From positions 239,736 through 303,735 of the forward strand of contig NW_008246079.1 of assembly GCF_000281045.1 (NCBI RefSeq): DNA of 64,000 nt, given 5' to 3'. The notes beneath the pieces are model-generated. The model saw only the letters and a list, made by a program, of their open reading frames with translations, was not told the origin of the DNA and ran no database searches. The stretch is from Saprolegnia diclina VS20 (Eukaryota > Oomycota > Saprolegniomycetes > Saprolegniales > Saprolegniaceae). Each line of letters opens with the position of its first letter. Positions within the stretch are counted from its first letter, which is position 1. Below are positions 10,555 through 21,077 of this stretch, piece by piece. The position numbers and the translations under genes are program-made.

Positions 10555-11239
10555 TTGTCGGATCTCGCCGGCGTGGGACTCGGATCTTTGTCAACGTGGC
10601 AAGGCAGCTAGACGCGTCCTAATATATGGTCCAAGGCCAATATGAATATAACCAAGAGCGTGTACACTTGTCTTGACCGAGCATCGGAGGGCTCGAGTCC
10701 TTGTGGTCGACTTTGGGTGCCTCGTCGTCCCACTAAATGCACGCAACCTAGCTACTCGGCAAGGCTGCTTTGCAAAGCAGTATCTTGTCATTTACCGAGT
10801 ACCACTTCAAGTAGTACTCGACTATCTCGATGTGCAAACACTGAGCCAACTGCCGTGTATTATTGTCGCAAACAAACCTGACCGTCAAAATCAGGCACTG
10901 CGATGGTGGTTGTGGTTGGCGGTGTGCTGGCTGGTACGACTAAATACACGCAACCCAGAGGCACTGCAGTCCGTGGCGCAACCGAACGTCCAGCACGCGC
11001 TGACGCCATGGCTTTGCGATCTCGGCAGGTAAAAATATAGTCGGTGACACCACCGCGTCATGTAAATTCCCGGTTAGGGGTTCGATCGAAAGCGCAACTC
11101 GAGTTCCTTTGAAAATGGCAAGTTTCAGTGTATCAAGTGCAATTTCAAAGTGCAAACTCGTCGAATGGCACCACGTTGCCCTGCGACAAGACGCCTCGAG
11201 GTACACAAATCATGTCAAATTGATGCAGTTATTCGTGGG
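10555..11239. other. intergenic, no gene seen
   Basis: A plus-strand frame near 10800-10920 looks weakly protein-like (LDYLDVQTLSQL, reminiscent of an F-box helix), but it has no supported start or partner exons. It could be a gene remnant. Confidence 0.35.
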
Positions 11240-14200
11240 CTATCGTGGTGCGGACGGCTGCCAGCGGTCGACCACCGGAGGGTTGGGATGTGGGCCACGC
11301 GCGTCGTCCGGTCGCACGCCAATGGCATCGAGGTGGCTTCGAATCGAGAAGGGCAACGTGCCATACGTGGCCTTGAGCCGCTGGACGCAGTGGCCGAGGG
11401 CGAGCGACCAAGTGGGCGGGGACCACGCGCGGTCGTTCTCAGGCACGACGAACGTTGGCGCGACACTCACGTGCCCGTATACGTGCCGGAAGGTCCAGAG
11501 CGCGTCGAGCGCGTGGCCATACTCGATGAGCGAGAGCATGCGAGGCTCATCACCACGGGCCCGCACTCGGGCAGCGTCGTCAGCCGCCGCTTGGATCGCG
11601 TCGAGCGTCATGCGCGGAAGGAGCCGGAGGCGTTTGGCCATCGCCATGCACTCGACCCAGTAGCCGAGATGGTTGCCGTAGAGGTCCTCGGGCCACTCGG
11701 GCGTCGCGGGTACGACAAACGAAGGCGGTACCACCGAGGCGCCGTGGAGGCGGTAGTAGATCCCGACGCCCGACACAATGTGCGCCCATGTCGCCGGTGC
11801 ACCAAAGGTAAAGCCAGTCGCGCGCAGCGCCGCCGCGTTCTCCGGTCGTAATTTGGGTGCGCGGAGGCCAAGGAACCACGCTAGTTGCCCAAGCAGCACG
11901 CCGTGCCACGCGGCTGGCCACGCCGGGTTTTCGGGCACAGCAAAGTCCAACGGCACGGACGCGTCGCCGAGCAGCGTACGGGCATTCTCGAGGAGCGAGA
12001 GGAACACTTCAAAGGGCGGGATCTGCTCAAAGAGGCCAAGCCGACGCACCGTGGTTTCCATCGCGGCCGTGAGTTCAAACCAGTGGTACCGGAGCGAGGC
12101 GGGGACATGGGACAAGACGATGCCGGCGGCCGCCGACGGCCACATTGGGTCGTTGGCCGGGACGTAGTAGTCGAGTGGGATTGCATTGGGGTCCCCGCCG
12201 AGCCCCCAGTACGCGACGAGCGCGCGAATTTGAATCGAGAGGTCGATGGTTTCGACGACGAGGTCGCCCGACGGGTCGCGGACGACGCAGCGCGACGACG
12301 GCGCGGTCGTGTGCCACACAAAGCCGACAGCGCGTAGATCACGCTCAAAGCCTCGGTCGTACGGCCGCTTGGCGCATTGGATCTCGTTGGCAATGGCGCC
12401 CAGTCGCAGCCCGCGGAACTGCTCTGGCCACGGCTCGGACGTCGGCACGATGAACTCGATGGGGATGTCGGCCGACCCGTACATGGCGCGGTAGAGTGCA
12501 ATCACGTGCACTTGCCGGTGCAGATCTTCTGCGGACGGTGACGCTTCGGACGGCTCTGGAATCGGCGGGTCCAACGCCGTCCTCGTTGGTGGCGTCGGCT
12601 CCGATCGTGTTGCTGCTGCTGGCAGTGGGCGGTCCTGCAGGGGTCCTTGTGGCAGCGGACCCTGGTTCTCGACTGCGTCGATGGCTCTCGGAGGCGACAC
12701 CGGCAGACTCTGCAGCCAGCGCACGCCCTTTCCGAGTGGGAAGCGGTGACTGCCCTCGGGCCACGCCACGCCGTTCGCCGGTACCACGAACGATTCTGGC
12801 ACGTCTTGCTTGAAGACCTCATCGACCACGAGCTTCATCGCGAGCACGCGCGTCTTGAGCGCCGCCGTCTCCGCCACCGTCGTGGGCGTTGGCCACTCGA
12901 GCGGGACCGGGACGTCGTGCGTCAAGAGCTTTTTGACGGCCGACGCTGTCGTTGGCGGCAAAAGCACGAGCCGGAATGCGCCCTGGGTTACCTTGGACCA
13001 GTGGCCGAGGCGAAGGCCAAGAAGGTCCGAGGGCCATGTCGTTGGCACGACAAAGGACGCTGGCACGGCCAGAGGGCCGTAGAGGTGCTCAAAGTGCGCC
13101 AGACCTCGCAGGATCCGGGCCCACGTCGCGTCCGTGTTGAAGTCGAAGCCCGCGAGCGCCGTCTGTTTCTCCTTGGAGAGAAGCGAGAGGTTCAAGCCAA
13201 CGCGCCATGCAAGGTCACCTAGCTCGAGGCCGCGCCACGCGTCCAGCCACGCGCCGTCATGCAGTGGTATGACAAAGTCGCGGTAGACGGACGAGACGCC
13301 GTACGTGGTGTGGAAGAGCCCGAGGAGGCACACAAAGGTGCGGAAATCCGGGACCGACGTGACGAGACCGGCCGACCGCACGACGTCAATCTGGTCGTCC
13401 GAGAGCTCGTACAAGTGCGCTTGGATCGCCGGCTGCACGTACTCGAGGAGCAAGTGGTGCGTCGCGCTTGGCCACGCGTCGTCGGCCGGCACGACAAAGC
13501 CAGGTGGCACTTGCAGGTGGCCGTGCTGCTGCCGGAAGACGATAAGTGCTTGGATCTGATCTTGCCACGAGATGGTCCGCGCCGCGCAGACCAACGTGTT
13601 GGGGCATTGGACAATGCAGCGGCCGACTGACCCGCGGACGCGCCAGAGAAACCCGAGCGTGTCGAGGTCCCGTTGCTGCTCGGGCGACAGCATCGAGTCT
13701 TTTTGACGCAGCGCGGAAACCACGATCCCGAGCAGCATGTCGTGCAAGGAGACGGGATACGCCGCCGTCGGGGGCACGCGGAACGCCTGCGGCACGGCGA
13801 GGTGGCCGTTCTCGGCGCGGTAGCACCCCAGCGCCGTGAGCTTGTCGTGGAACGTCCATTTGCGCCGTGGCGCACTCTCGATCACGTCATTACTTGTTGC
13901 GGGGGGCAGGTCCGACAAGCCGTCGTCCGACCCGACCGCCGACGCGGTAGAGACAGGCTGAAGAAACGACGTCGACGGCGACTCCGGCGCGTAGATCCGA
14001 AGTCGCTTGGACGGTCGCAAGGCGTCAGTTGCTGCCAAGTGTTGCGAACTCATGGTCGGTGAAAGGGTGTAGTAGCTGATACTCTCGATGGGCAAACACG
14101 CGACGTCCAGCCGAGGCCGGCGCACTGGCGGCTGCACCGACATGCCGTTGGTCGGGGCATGGACGCTACGGAGCGGTTCCTGTGCGTTGGCAGCGGTCGT

Positions 14201-15250
14201 CCCCGATGCCGGCACCGTCGGCCGTGGGATCCGGACGCCGTTGGCAACCGAGGCGTCGAGCGCCGCCACAATCTCTTGGGTTTCACGCGGCAGCAGCCAG
14301 AGCGTGCTGGCTTGGCGTAGCTTGGCGGCAAAGTACCCGAGTCGGAGGCCGCGCAGTTGAGGCTCCCACTCGTCTGGCACGACAAAGCCTCGGGGCACGA
14401 TGGCATTGCCCACATGCGCCACGTAGATTTCGAGGCCGCGCACAACACCCGCCCACGTCGCCGGCACGTTGAACGCGATGGCGTGTTCGGCGAGGGTGGC
14501 GCGGCGCTTTGGCGGCAGCAAGGCGCGCTTGATGCCGAGGTACCACACCACCTCGCCGAGGCCAACGCCGGCATGGCAAGCGGGCCACGCGTCCGTTGGC
14601 GGTACGACAAAGTCCAGCGGCACAAAGTTGCAGCCTGTGTTGGTCTTGTAGAGCGAGAGCAAGCGCAGGACGTCGGCCCACGGCAAGAGGTCCTTGCACA
14701 GCGAGAGGCCATGGACGATCGCGACGTCGTCGTCAGCGAGCGCATAAAAGTTGGTCCGCAGCGCTTGCGGCGCGAACCGCAGCACGACGTGAGCAGCCTC
14801 GGGCGGCCACGCGCTGTCGTCGTGCGGCACGACAAAGTCTTTAGGCATGTCGAGGTGGCCGTACCGGTCGTGGTGCGTCTGTAGGGCGGCGACGAGCGCG
14901 GACAGCTGGACGCGCTGGAGGCTGCGCCGGCCGTTGATCGACACGATGATGCGATGGTTGTTGAGGTGCAGCGCCCACGCAAAGCCTATCGCCTCGAGCT
15001 GCGCAAAGTTGTCGGGCTCGAGCATCTTGCACGAGCTGCGGGCATTGTCAGCCAGCCGGCCCAGCGCGAGGCCGTGGAAGTGCTCTGGCCACGGCTCGGA
15101 CGCCGGCACGACGTACTGGATACGAGGCCGACAGTGGCCGTACACGGACCGGAAGATAGCGAGCGCGAGGATCCGCTGCTCGCGTGGCAGCGTCATCTTG
15201 GGCAACGCCAGTGGCAGCGTCATCTTGGGCAACGCCAGTGGCAGCGCCAT
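11240..15250 (-). CDS. giant helicase-associated (HA) repeat protein, about 14 repeats
   Basis: A single 4-kb open frame, 1,336 aa from ATG 15250. About 14 HA-like repeats fall in three blocks (about residues 25-340, 460-850 and 910-1325) separated by Pro/Ser/Ala linkers. Linker 1 holds a likely nuclear signal (RPSKRLRIY). Within each block the order of repeat subtypes is conserved: a canonical WPE..LG repeat, one with a HVVL...P..LR signature, one with LG-x-[VL]-[AV]-W-x-[LV]-G and one with L-x-LG-[YH]. A module of four repeats has therefore been triplicated, and blocks II and III each gained a fifth repeat. No enzymatic motif is visible. The N-terminus starts with a 27-bp tandem duplication (MALPLALPK, MTLPLALPK). 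The repeats' VP-x-x-[FY]-VVP cores are well kept, so the gene looks functional. Confidence 0.85.
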   Translation of the reverse strand: MALPLALPKMTLPLALPKMTLPREQRILALAIFRSVYGHCRPRIQYVVPASEPWPEHFHGLALGRLADNARSSCKMLEPDNFAQLEAIGFAWALHLNNHRIIVSINGRRSLQRVQLSALVAALQTHHDRYGHLDMPKDFVVPHDDSAWPPEAAHVVLRFAPQALRTNFYALADDDVAIVHGLSLCKDLLPWADVLRLLSLYKTNTGCNFVPLDFVVPPTDAWPACHAGVGLGEVVWYLGIKRALLPPKRRATLAEHAIAFNVPATWAGVVRGLEIYVAHVGNAIVPRGFVVPDEWEPQLRGLRLGYFAAKLRQASTLWLLPRETQEIVAALDASVANGVRIPRPTVPASGTTAANAQEPLRSVHAPTNGMSVQPPVRRPRLDVACLPIESISYYTLSPTMSSQHLAATDALRPSKRLRIYAPESPSTSFLQPVSTASAVGSDDGLSDLPPATSNDVIESAPRRKWTFHDKLTALGCYRAENGHLAVPQAFRVPPTAAYPVSLHDMLLGIVVSALRQKDSMLSPEQQRDLDTLGFLWRVRGSVGRCIVQCPNTLVCAARTISWQDQIQALIVFRQQHGHLQVPPGFVVPADDAWPSATHHLLLEYVQPAIQAHLYELSDDQIDVVRSAGLVTSVPDFRTFVCLLGLFHTTYGVSSVYRDFVIPLHDGAWLDAWRGLELGDLAWRVGLNLSLLSKEKQTALAGFDFNTDATWARILRGLAHFEHLYGPLAVPASFVVPTTWPSDLLGLRLGHWSKVTQGAFRLVLLPPTTASAVKKLLTHDVPVPLEWPTPTTVAETAALKTRVLAMKLVVDEVFKQDVPESFVVPANGVAWPEGSHRFPLGKGVRWLQSLPVSPPRAIDAVENQGPLPQGPLQDRPLPAAATRSEPTPPTRTALDPPIPEPSEASPSAEDLHRQVHVIALYRAMYGSADIPIEFIVPTSEPWPEQFRGLRLGAIANEIQCAKRPYDRGFERDLRAVGFVWHTTAPSSRCVVRDPSGDLVVETIDLSIQIRALVAYWGLGGDPNAIPLDYYVPANDPMWPSAAAGIVLSHVPASLRYHWFELTAAMETTVRRLGLFEQIPPFEVFLSLLENARTLLGDASVPLDFAVPENPAWPAAWHGVLLGQLAWFLGLRAPKLRPENAAALRATGFTFGAPATWAHIVSGVGIYYRLHGASVVPPSFVVPATPEWPEDLYGNHLGYWVECMAMAKRLRLLPRMTLDAIQAAADDAARVRARGDEPRMLSLIEYGHALDALWTFRHVYGHVSVAPTFVVPENDRAWSPPTWSLALGHCVQRLKATYGTLPFSIRSHLDAIGVRPDDARGPHPNPPVVDRWQPSAPR
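15185..15250 (-). repeat. 27-bp direct repeat at the start of the giant HA-repeat gene
   Basis: Two adjacent near-identical 27-bp units (reading GGCAGCGTCATCTTGGGCAA.. on the plus strand) encode the nine-residue peptides MALPLALPK and MTLPLALPK, followed by a partial third unit MTLP. Copy number may vary between strains. Confidence 0.8.
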
Positions 15251-15618
15251 CCGCGTCGTGTCGAAATGAACAGCCAATCAAATGCGTCGGGCAAGTCATT
15301 TTCAGCCAATCCCATGGCGGCGCCATCCCGCCACTTCAATTCCCCATGCTGCAACAGGACCGAGCAGAATAAAATCCCAAGAAATTGTACCCTGGGCTCC
15401 TATGGACAACAGCAGCGTACGCTGGGTCATAGTACTGGTCGTCACCAAGCTTGGGTCTCGTCCCTTGGTTATTCCCGGTTACCCTAGCCACCGGAATAGG
15501 TCGAGCGTCCTAGTATGTCACCTCAACGAGTCGACACCACGCCGTCAACGTACTCGTCGTAACATTAGTATAACGTATAATGATGACATATATCTGCCTC
15601 GTCCTCGCTGCTCGTTCC
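15251..15618. promoter_or_regulatory. upstream region of the giant HA-repeat gene
   Basis: CCAAT boxes lie at 15274-15279 and about 15306, within 60 bp of the ATG. No other gene is seen. Confidence 0.4.
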
Positions 15619-18600
15619 TTAGCTGAGGTCGCACAATGGAATCGCAAACGCCAAGTGCGTTGTCGGGCTCGGGCGCCGGGGTCGACAAAACCAGCGCCAC
15701 GTCTTGATGTCAAAGACATACCAACGTCCATGCACCTCGAGCACCAAGAGGCCCGCGAGGATCGCGGACGTCGTGTCCAAGTACGTCTCGCCGTCGTGCG
15801 TCCAGCGTGTGAGGCGCAGCAGGTACACACTCTGTGCGTTGAGCGCGAGGGCCGACGCCATCGTCGCGTTTGTTTGTTGATTCGGGTAGCGCCACCGGTC
15901 GTAGAGGTAGCACCCGACGACGCAAGCGATGGCCAGCAGCACCGCCAGCTGCAGTCGCGTCCAGCTACCCACTTCGATGGTGCCGCCGACACAGACAAGG
16001 CCCGCGTCCATGTCCACGCGCGTGCACGCGCGCTGCAAGCGGAAGGTGGCGCGCTGTGGCTGCATCATGGACCAGATCGCGACGAGGAGCCATGCGAGGT
16101 TGGAGCTTTTGAACGCATACGACGCCGTGTGGGCCAGCGTGACGCAGCTCAAGACGTCGTTGAGGACGTAGACGAGCCATGTCACTTCGGAGGCCGCGAG
16201 GATCGTCTTGAACCAAGGCACGGCCGGCGAGACGAGCTGCGTCGCGCCATCGACGCGGGTCAGCGCCAAGGGCACCGTGCTCAAGAGACTCAGCGCTGTA
16301 ATCGTCCGGAGCACGAGGAGGGTGCGTCCGACCCAGATGAGCCCGACGAGGCGGTTGACGCAGAAGAAGTTGAGGCCCTCGATGCGGCCGCGACAGTAGA
16401 GCGCGCTCGTAGCCACGAGCCCGGACGTTGCGATGAGCACGAGGGTGACGTACAGCACCGCGTACTGGCAAAAGGCAGCAAAGCTCGCAGGGATCGACGC
16501 TGGGTCGGGCGCCATGCTCTGCGGAATCGTGTAGTGGGAGATCGCAGTGATGGCGCCCTCGTCGCCCTCGAATCGAATCACCTCTCGGCCGCCGGTCGCC
16601 CACTCGTAGACGTAACACCAGCCGTAGAATGCCCACGCAGGATCGCTCTCGTCGAACAGCGGCAGGCTGAAGAGGTCGGCGCCGCGGCCGTCGTTGTAGT
16701 CGACGTACTGCGTGAGCTGGACGTTGAGCGTCGCTACGCTACGCTTGGCATCGGCCGCCATCGAATGCAAACTCGTCGACGGAAAGGTGGGAGCGTACTC
16801 GGCGATGTACGCTGAGAGGGCCATGTACGTTGAGGCGCACGACGCGGCGGCAGCGTTGTTGAGTCGACAAATACTCGCCGCTGCCACCGCCACCGGGGTC
16901 GTCCATTCGGTGACAGCGAGCGCAACGACCATCTCTTGGGTCGTCGGGTAGATCTGCTCGGCAAAGTTGACAAAGCAGAGCCCGTCGGTGCCAAAGAGCT
17001 TGTACAAGGCGACCGACGCTGGGTACGCCGCGTTGTCGTTGCCGCAGAGAATGTTGCCGCCGACGACGACGGCCGTCGTGTCGTTGATGAGCACACCGGG
17101 CGCGTCAAAGATCGAGCTTGGAATCGCCAGCTCGTAGAACCGACGGCGCGCCGTGGCATCGTTGAGCACCAGCGCCGCGAGCGACTGCGTCATGCTCGCA
17201 ACCAACCGACTCACGACGTCCGGTACGGCTACGTACAGCATGTCGACGGCGTTGAAAGGACCCACGCGGCTTGTAAACGACACCAAACCGCTCCGGAGCG
17301 GACTCGGCAGCGTCAGGTTGCGTGCTAAGAGCGCTTGGCCCGATACATTGACGAATGCAAACGCTGGACTCGACGCCAAAAGGCTGCGCCCGCCCATGCC
17401 ACTGGCATTGGTCGCGACCGCCCACAAGTCGCTCGCCAGCGTCCAGTACGCACGCATGGACGTCTGCTGCGTCGGATGGAAGCTGCCGATCACGTCCCCA
17501 AGCGGCAGCGAGTACGTCACACCGAGCGCATTTGTGATATGAAACGCATGCGTCAAGCCCACAGTCTTGTAGTTTTGCCACTGCAAGTCGAACGACGTGA
17601 GCCCGTAGCGTCGCCAGAGCGCTGCTTCGTCGTTGATCGATGTCGACAGCGTTTGAAGTCGCTGTAGCCAGGCTTGGCCCGACGTGAGCGTATGGAGGGA
17701 GGCGGCGATGCCAATTTGAAACGAATCGCCCCAACAGCGCTGCCACGCGGTCCAGTCGTTCATGTTGCGCAGTGGCGCTTCCAAGTACACGGCACCGTTC
17801 GCTGTCATCGATGCTTCGCAGCGCGCCTGCCGCGCGGCCGTCGACGCCATGGCCCACTGGCGCTCGAGGTCGAGCCAGCAGTACTGCGTCGCCATCCACG
17901 GCAGTTGACACGGGTCCATGGCCCGCAAGTCCCGCACGACACTCTCCAACGAGACGCCGCTCGGCTCCAGGAGCAGACGGTTGCCGAGCGTCGCGCCCCA
18001 CTGAATCGAGCTCGCCTCGCTGTCGTAGTGCAGGTTGATGTCGCCGCGGCTCGCGTCGTCCAGAGCGACGACACCGGACGATATCGACAAGAGCTCGCGG
18101 TTCAGCACATTGGCGAGGAAGGCGTGCATGCCGCTGCTGTTGAAGCCAGCGACGTAGTAGTCGTTGGCGAGCGATGCTTGAATGAGCGAGAGGTACGTGA
18201 CGTTGCCAAGGAGGGTAAAGACCATGTAGGTCGCCCCCGCGACAAGGTAGACGCCGTGCCACGACCAGCGCCGCGCTTGTTTCACGACTGCAAACGAAAG
18301 CAGCGTCGACGGTCGCAACGTGCGCATCGAGGAAGCCGGCACTACCGACACGACACGCGTCTCGGAGGACACCATGCGCCACAGCTTGGTATCAAATGTC
18401 ATCCAACGGCCTCGCCAGGGCACCGAGACAAAGCCGCACATGAGTCGCGCAATGACGTTCTTGGGCACACCGTCGAATACATCGTGAGCGCGGAGCCCCA
18501 CGAGGCAGGCTGAGGTGTAGAGAAGGCCAGGGGACGCGGCGTCGTCGCGTTGGGCTGCAATGCGCGAGAAGACGGTCACGGCAAGGGGCGTTAGCACACT

Positions 18601-20826
18601 GCAGGCACCGAGCTGCAAGAGGCGAGCATACGACCCGAGCACCACGACACCGCTGTCGCAGTACACCAGGGTGGCCATATTGACACTGTAGCACGACCGT
18701 GCTATGGACGCAGTTGCTTGCACCGGCGCCACTTGGTCGACGAGCAAAAGAAGCAGCCACGTGAGCACTGCGCTGGGCCATAGCGCGTTTCGATGTCGGT
18801 TGGGAGCGAGCGGCTGCAGTGTTTCGTGGGCGACGAGCGTGGTCCAAGTGACGTCGCCCGCAAGAAGCCCGGACGTGAGGAGCGACCTCGGTTGCGGCTC
18901 GAGCCCAAAGACGGGGGAGGTGGGATCGGACGGCCCCCACTGTGCGGTGGCCAAGCAAATCGCCGCTGCCAAGGCGCGACATGCAAGGACATTGCGGTTT
19001 AGCCAGACTGACCCGACGACGCAGTTGAAGCCGAGCCACGGACTGCATCGCGACGACGTGTGCCACGCGACCAGCAGCAAGAGAAGCGCGACGCCCGCCA
19101 GTCCTATCGTGACGACAGCAGCACAGTACGCCAAGTAGACAGCCAGACTCGATCGCAGCGACGGCTCGGGGCGCACCATGGGGGTATACGCATACGACAT
19201 GAGCCAAAGCGTCTGTATGTCGCCTTCGAAGGACACAACTTCCTTCTCGTTCATGGCCCAGTCGTAGAGGCTCATCCAGCCAAAGTACGCCCAGTCCGGC
19301 GCCAGTAGCGACTGAACGAGCATCGTAGCGTTGCCCGGCGTGGCGGCTGGTGTCGTAAACTGAACATACGTGGCAGCAACGTCGCTCGCGGTGATCGGAG
19401 GCAGAGACAGTTGCAGGTACTGCCACGCTGCAGACGCAGCTGCAAACTGCTCGAGACACATTGCCACTTGGTGCGGAGGCAGCGTCGCATGACAGATCAT
19501 ATTGTCTGTTTGCATGGCGACGGCAAAGAGAGCACCAAAGGGTGACGTTATTAGCGTCAGCGGTTGCTGCGTGCCACAGGCGTCGTCAAAGCCGAACGAC
19601 TCTTGCACGAACGGCAGCGGCATGCCACTGTAGCACATGGGGTTGCCACCGAGAAACGCGCGCGTGATGTCGCGCCACGTCACCGGCGTGGGTGTCACTG
19701 GCATCGACGGGATCGCGCTCCAGAGACGGTGAAACGCAGCGTCGCGACGGCGCAAGGCCGCAAGAACACAGGATCGCATGGCGGCGACGTTGGCAAGCAG
19801 CAAGGGCGGAGGAGCGACCCAGCGTAAATCAATCGACATGAGCGGCCCGATCTGGTCGTGGAGCGCTTGGTTCACCGGCGCCAAGGGAGCCCCGACGTTG
19901 AAGACTTCAATTTCGCTCGGGTTGATGTCGGCCCAAAAGCTGCTCGTGTTGCGCACGAGGCTCTCGCCTGCCGCGATGCCCACAAGGTCGTACTCGAGCG
20001 GTGCAAAGATCGACGCCGTGCTCCAGACGCTCGTGACGGCCATGCTCGGGAGCGTCTTGAGGCGCCACTTCAGCGCGTACCCCATCGCGTTGGTGATGTA
20101 GATAGTTTCTTGGACGCCGAGACCGACATAGTTGGCGTACTGCAGATGAAATTCCGTCAGATTGTGCGCTTTCCACACAGCCACTTCGTCTGCCACCGGT
20201 AAGCGGACGTGAGCATAGAGCTGTTGGCGCCACGCTTCTCCCCGAGGCGTCACCGCCATCGGCCCAGCGATGCGGGCTTGAAAGCGCGCGTCGTTCTGCA
20301 CGAGCCACGCGGCCAAGTCAACGTTGCGCAGGACAGCCTCGAGGTGCACAGCGCCGTTGGCCGCGTACCGAGCTCCACACCGCGCTTGACGCTCAAATGT
20401 GTGGGCCATTTCCCAGTGTTTTTCCAAGTCGACCCAGCAGTAGGGCGCCATGAGATATGTGACTTTGGCGACGTCGAGGCGACCGAGGCCGGCGATCCCA
20501 GCCTCGACCGTCGCCAAGTCGCCGTAGAAGACGAGGCGTGCGTACGCCGGGTTGAGACCAGCGGACGGAGCGAGCGAGACGCTGGAGAGGTCGAGCACAC
20601 TTAGGTGGGATGCGAGCGTGAGCTGCGTCTCAAAGACCGTCAAGAGACCTCGCGATGTGTTGGAGGACCCAAAGCTGGCCCAGAAAAAGTCGTTGGTCAT
20701 GTACGGCCGGAGCACGAGGAGCGCTGCGACGCTCGCGCCAACAGTAACCACGAGGTATGCAGCACCGAGTAGCTCAGCGATCGTGTCCCACCGCGTTGGC
20801 GGTAGCGCCACGACCGTTGGTGGCAT
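15619..20826 (-). CDS. large internally duplicated multipass membrane protein
   Basis: An uninterrupted 5.2-kb frame, 1,735 aa from ATG 20826. It consists of two homologous halves (about 1-870 and 870-1735). Each half starts with a membrane segment, continues with an ectodomain of roughly 450 residues, then a cluster of about five membrane segments, and ends with a short W-x-x-F-D-x-K-x-W motif. Matching landmarks in the two ectodomains are APYCWVDLEKHWEMA / TQYCWLDLERQWAMA, then ERQARCGARYAANGAV / ARQARCEASMTANGAV, and the later ITNAMG / ITNALG. Conserved Cys pairs suggest disulfides in an extracellular or luminal domain. I recognise no named family; large proteins of this kind are common in Saprolegniales. 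A surface or endomembrane role is inferred from topology only. Confidence 0.82.
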   Translation of the reverse strand: MPPTVVALPPTRWDTIAELLGAAYLVVTVGASVAALLVLRPYMTNDFFWASFGSSNTSRGLLTVFETQLTLASHLSVLDLSSVSLAPSAGLNPAYARLVFYGDLATVEAGIAGLGRLDVAKVTYLMAPYCWVDLEKHWEMAHTFERQARCGARYAANGAVHLEAVLRNVDLAAWLVQNDARFQARIAGPMAVTPRGEAWRQQLYAHVRLPVADEVAVWKAHNLTEFHLQYANYVGLGVQETIYITNAMGYALKWRLKTLPSMAVTSVWSTASIFAPLEYDLVGIAAGESLVRNTSSFWADINPSEIEVFNVGAPLAPVNQALHDQIGPLMSIDLRWVAPPPLLLANVAAMRSCVLAALRRRDAAFHRLWSAIPSMPVTPTPVTWRDITRAFLGGNPMCYSGMPLPFVQESFGFDDACGTQQPLTLITSPFGALFAVAMQTDNMICHATLPPHQVAMCLEQFAAASAAWQYLQLSLPPITASDVAATYVQFTTPAATPGNATMLVQSLLAPDWAYFGWMSLYDWAMNEKEVVSFEGDIQTLWLMSYAYTPMVRPEPSLRSSLAVYLAYCAAVVTIGLAGVALLLLLVAWHTSSRCSPWLGFNCVVGSVWLNRNVLACRALAAAICLATAQWGPSDPTSPVFGLEPQPRSLLTSGLLAGDVTWTTLVAHETLQPLAPNRHRNALWPSAVLTWLLLLLVDQVAPVQATASIARSCYSVNMATLVYCDSGVVVLGSYARLLQLGACSVLTPLAVTVFSRIAAQRDDAASPGLLYTSACLVGLRAHDVFDGVPKNVIARLMCGFVSVPWRGRWMTFDTKLWRMVSSETRVVSVVPASSMRTLRPSTLLSFAVVKQARRWSWHGVYLVAGATYMVFTLLGNVTYLSLIQASLANDYYVAGFNSSGMHAFLANVLNRELLSISSGVVALDDASRGDINLHYDSEASSIQWGATLGNRLLLEPSGVSLESVVRDLRAMDPCQLPWMATQYCWLDLERQWAMASTAARQARCEASMTANGAVYLEAPLRNMNDWTAWQRCWGDSFQIGIAASLHTLTSGQAWLQRLQTLSTSINDEAALWRRYGLTSFDLQWQNYKTVGLTHAFHITNALGVTYSLPLGDVIGSFHPTQQTSMRAYWTLASDLWAVATNASGMGGRSLLASSPAFAFVNVSGQALLARNLTLPSPLRSGLVSFTSRVGPFNAVDMLYVAVPDVVSRLVASMTQSLAALVLNDATARRRFYELAIPSSIFDAPGVLINDTTAVVVGGNILCGNDNAAYPASVALYKLFGTDGLCFVNFAEQIYPTTQEMVVALAVTEWTTPVAVAAASICRLNNAAAASCASTYMALSAYIAEYAPTFPSTSLHSMAADAKRSVATLNVQLTQYVDYNDGRGADLFSLPLFDESDPAWAFYGWCYVYEWATGGREVIRFEGDEGAITAISHYTIPQSMAPDPASIPASFAAFCQYAVLYVTLVLIATSGLVATSALYCRGRIEGLNFFCVNRLVGLIWVGRTLLVLRTITALSLLSTVPLALTRVDGATQLVSPAVPWFKTILAASEVTWLVYVLNDVLSCVTLAHTASYAFKSSNLAWLLVAIWSMMQPQRATFRLQRACTRVDMDAGLVCVGGTIEVGSWTRLQLAVLLAIACVVGCYLYDRWRYPNQQTNATMASALALNAQSVYLLRLTRWTHDGETYLDTTSAILAGLLVLEVHGRWYVFDIKTWRWFCRPRRPSPTTHLAFAIPLCDLS

Positions 20827-21077
20827 TTGCAAGTCTCACGGATCCAGCGAGAAAGGCCGGTGGGAAACCCACTGGAGTTTCATTTTGCTCGAGCAAATTA
20901 CGTTAGCACACAACGAGACAGTCTCGACACGGCCACGTCTCTCCAAGCAGCGTCGATGCTTGCGGTCTCATACAAGGATAAAGGCTTGAAGTTTGGCTCA
21001 CAAGCTCGCTGCCGCTTCAAAATGGCGTGCCTTTAGCCAAAGCTACCGCGCTGTGATTGGCTCGCATCGTCGACCAA

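Noticed and set aside
10673-11032. Plus-strand frame with an F-box-like helix
   Set aside because: Only a short stretch looks protein-like; no ATG or exons complete it. Kept as a possible relic only.
15580-16815. Plus-strand frame of about 410 aa
   Set aside because: Antisense to the large membrane protein; composition is Arg/Glu/Val-rich shadow sequence with no domain.
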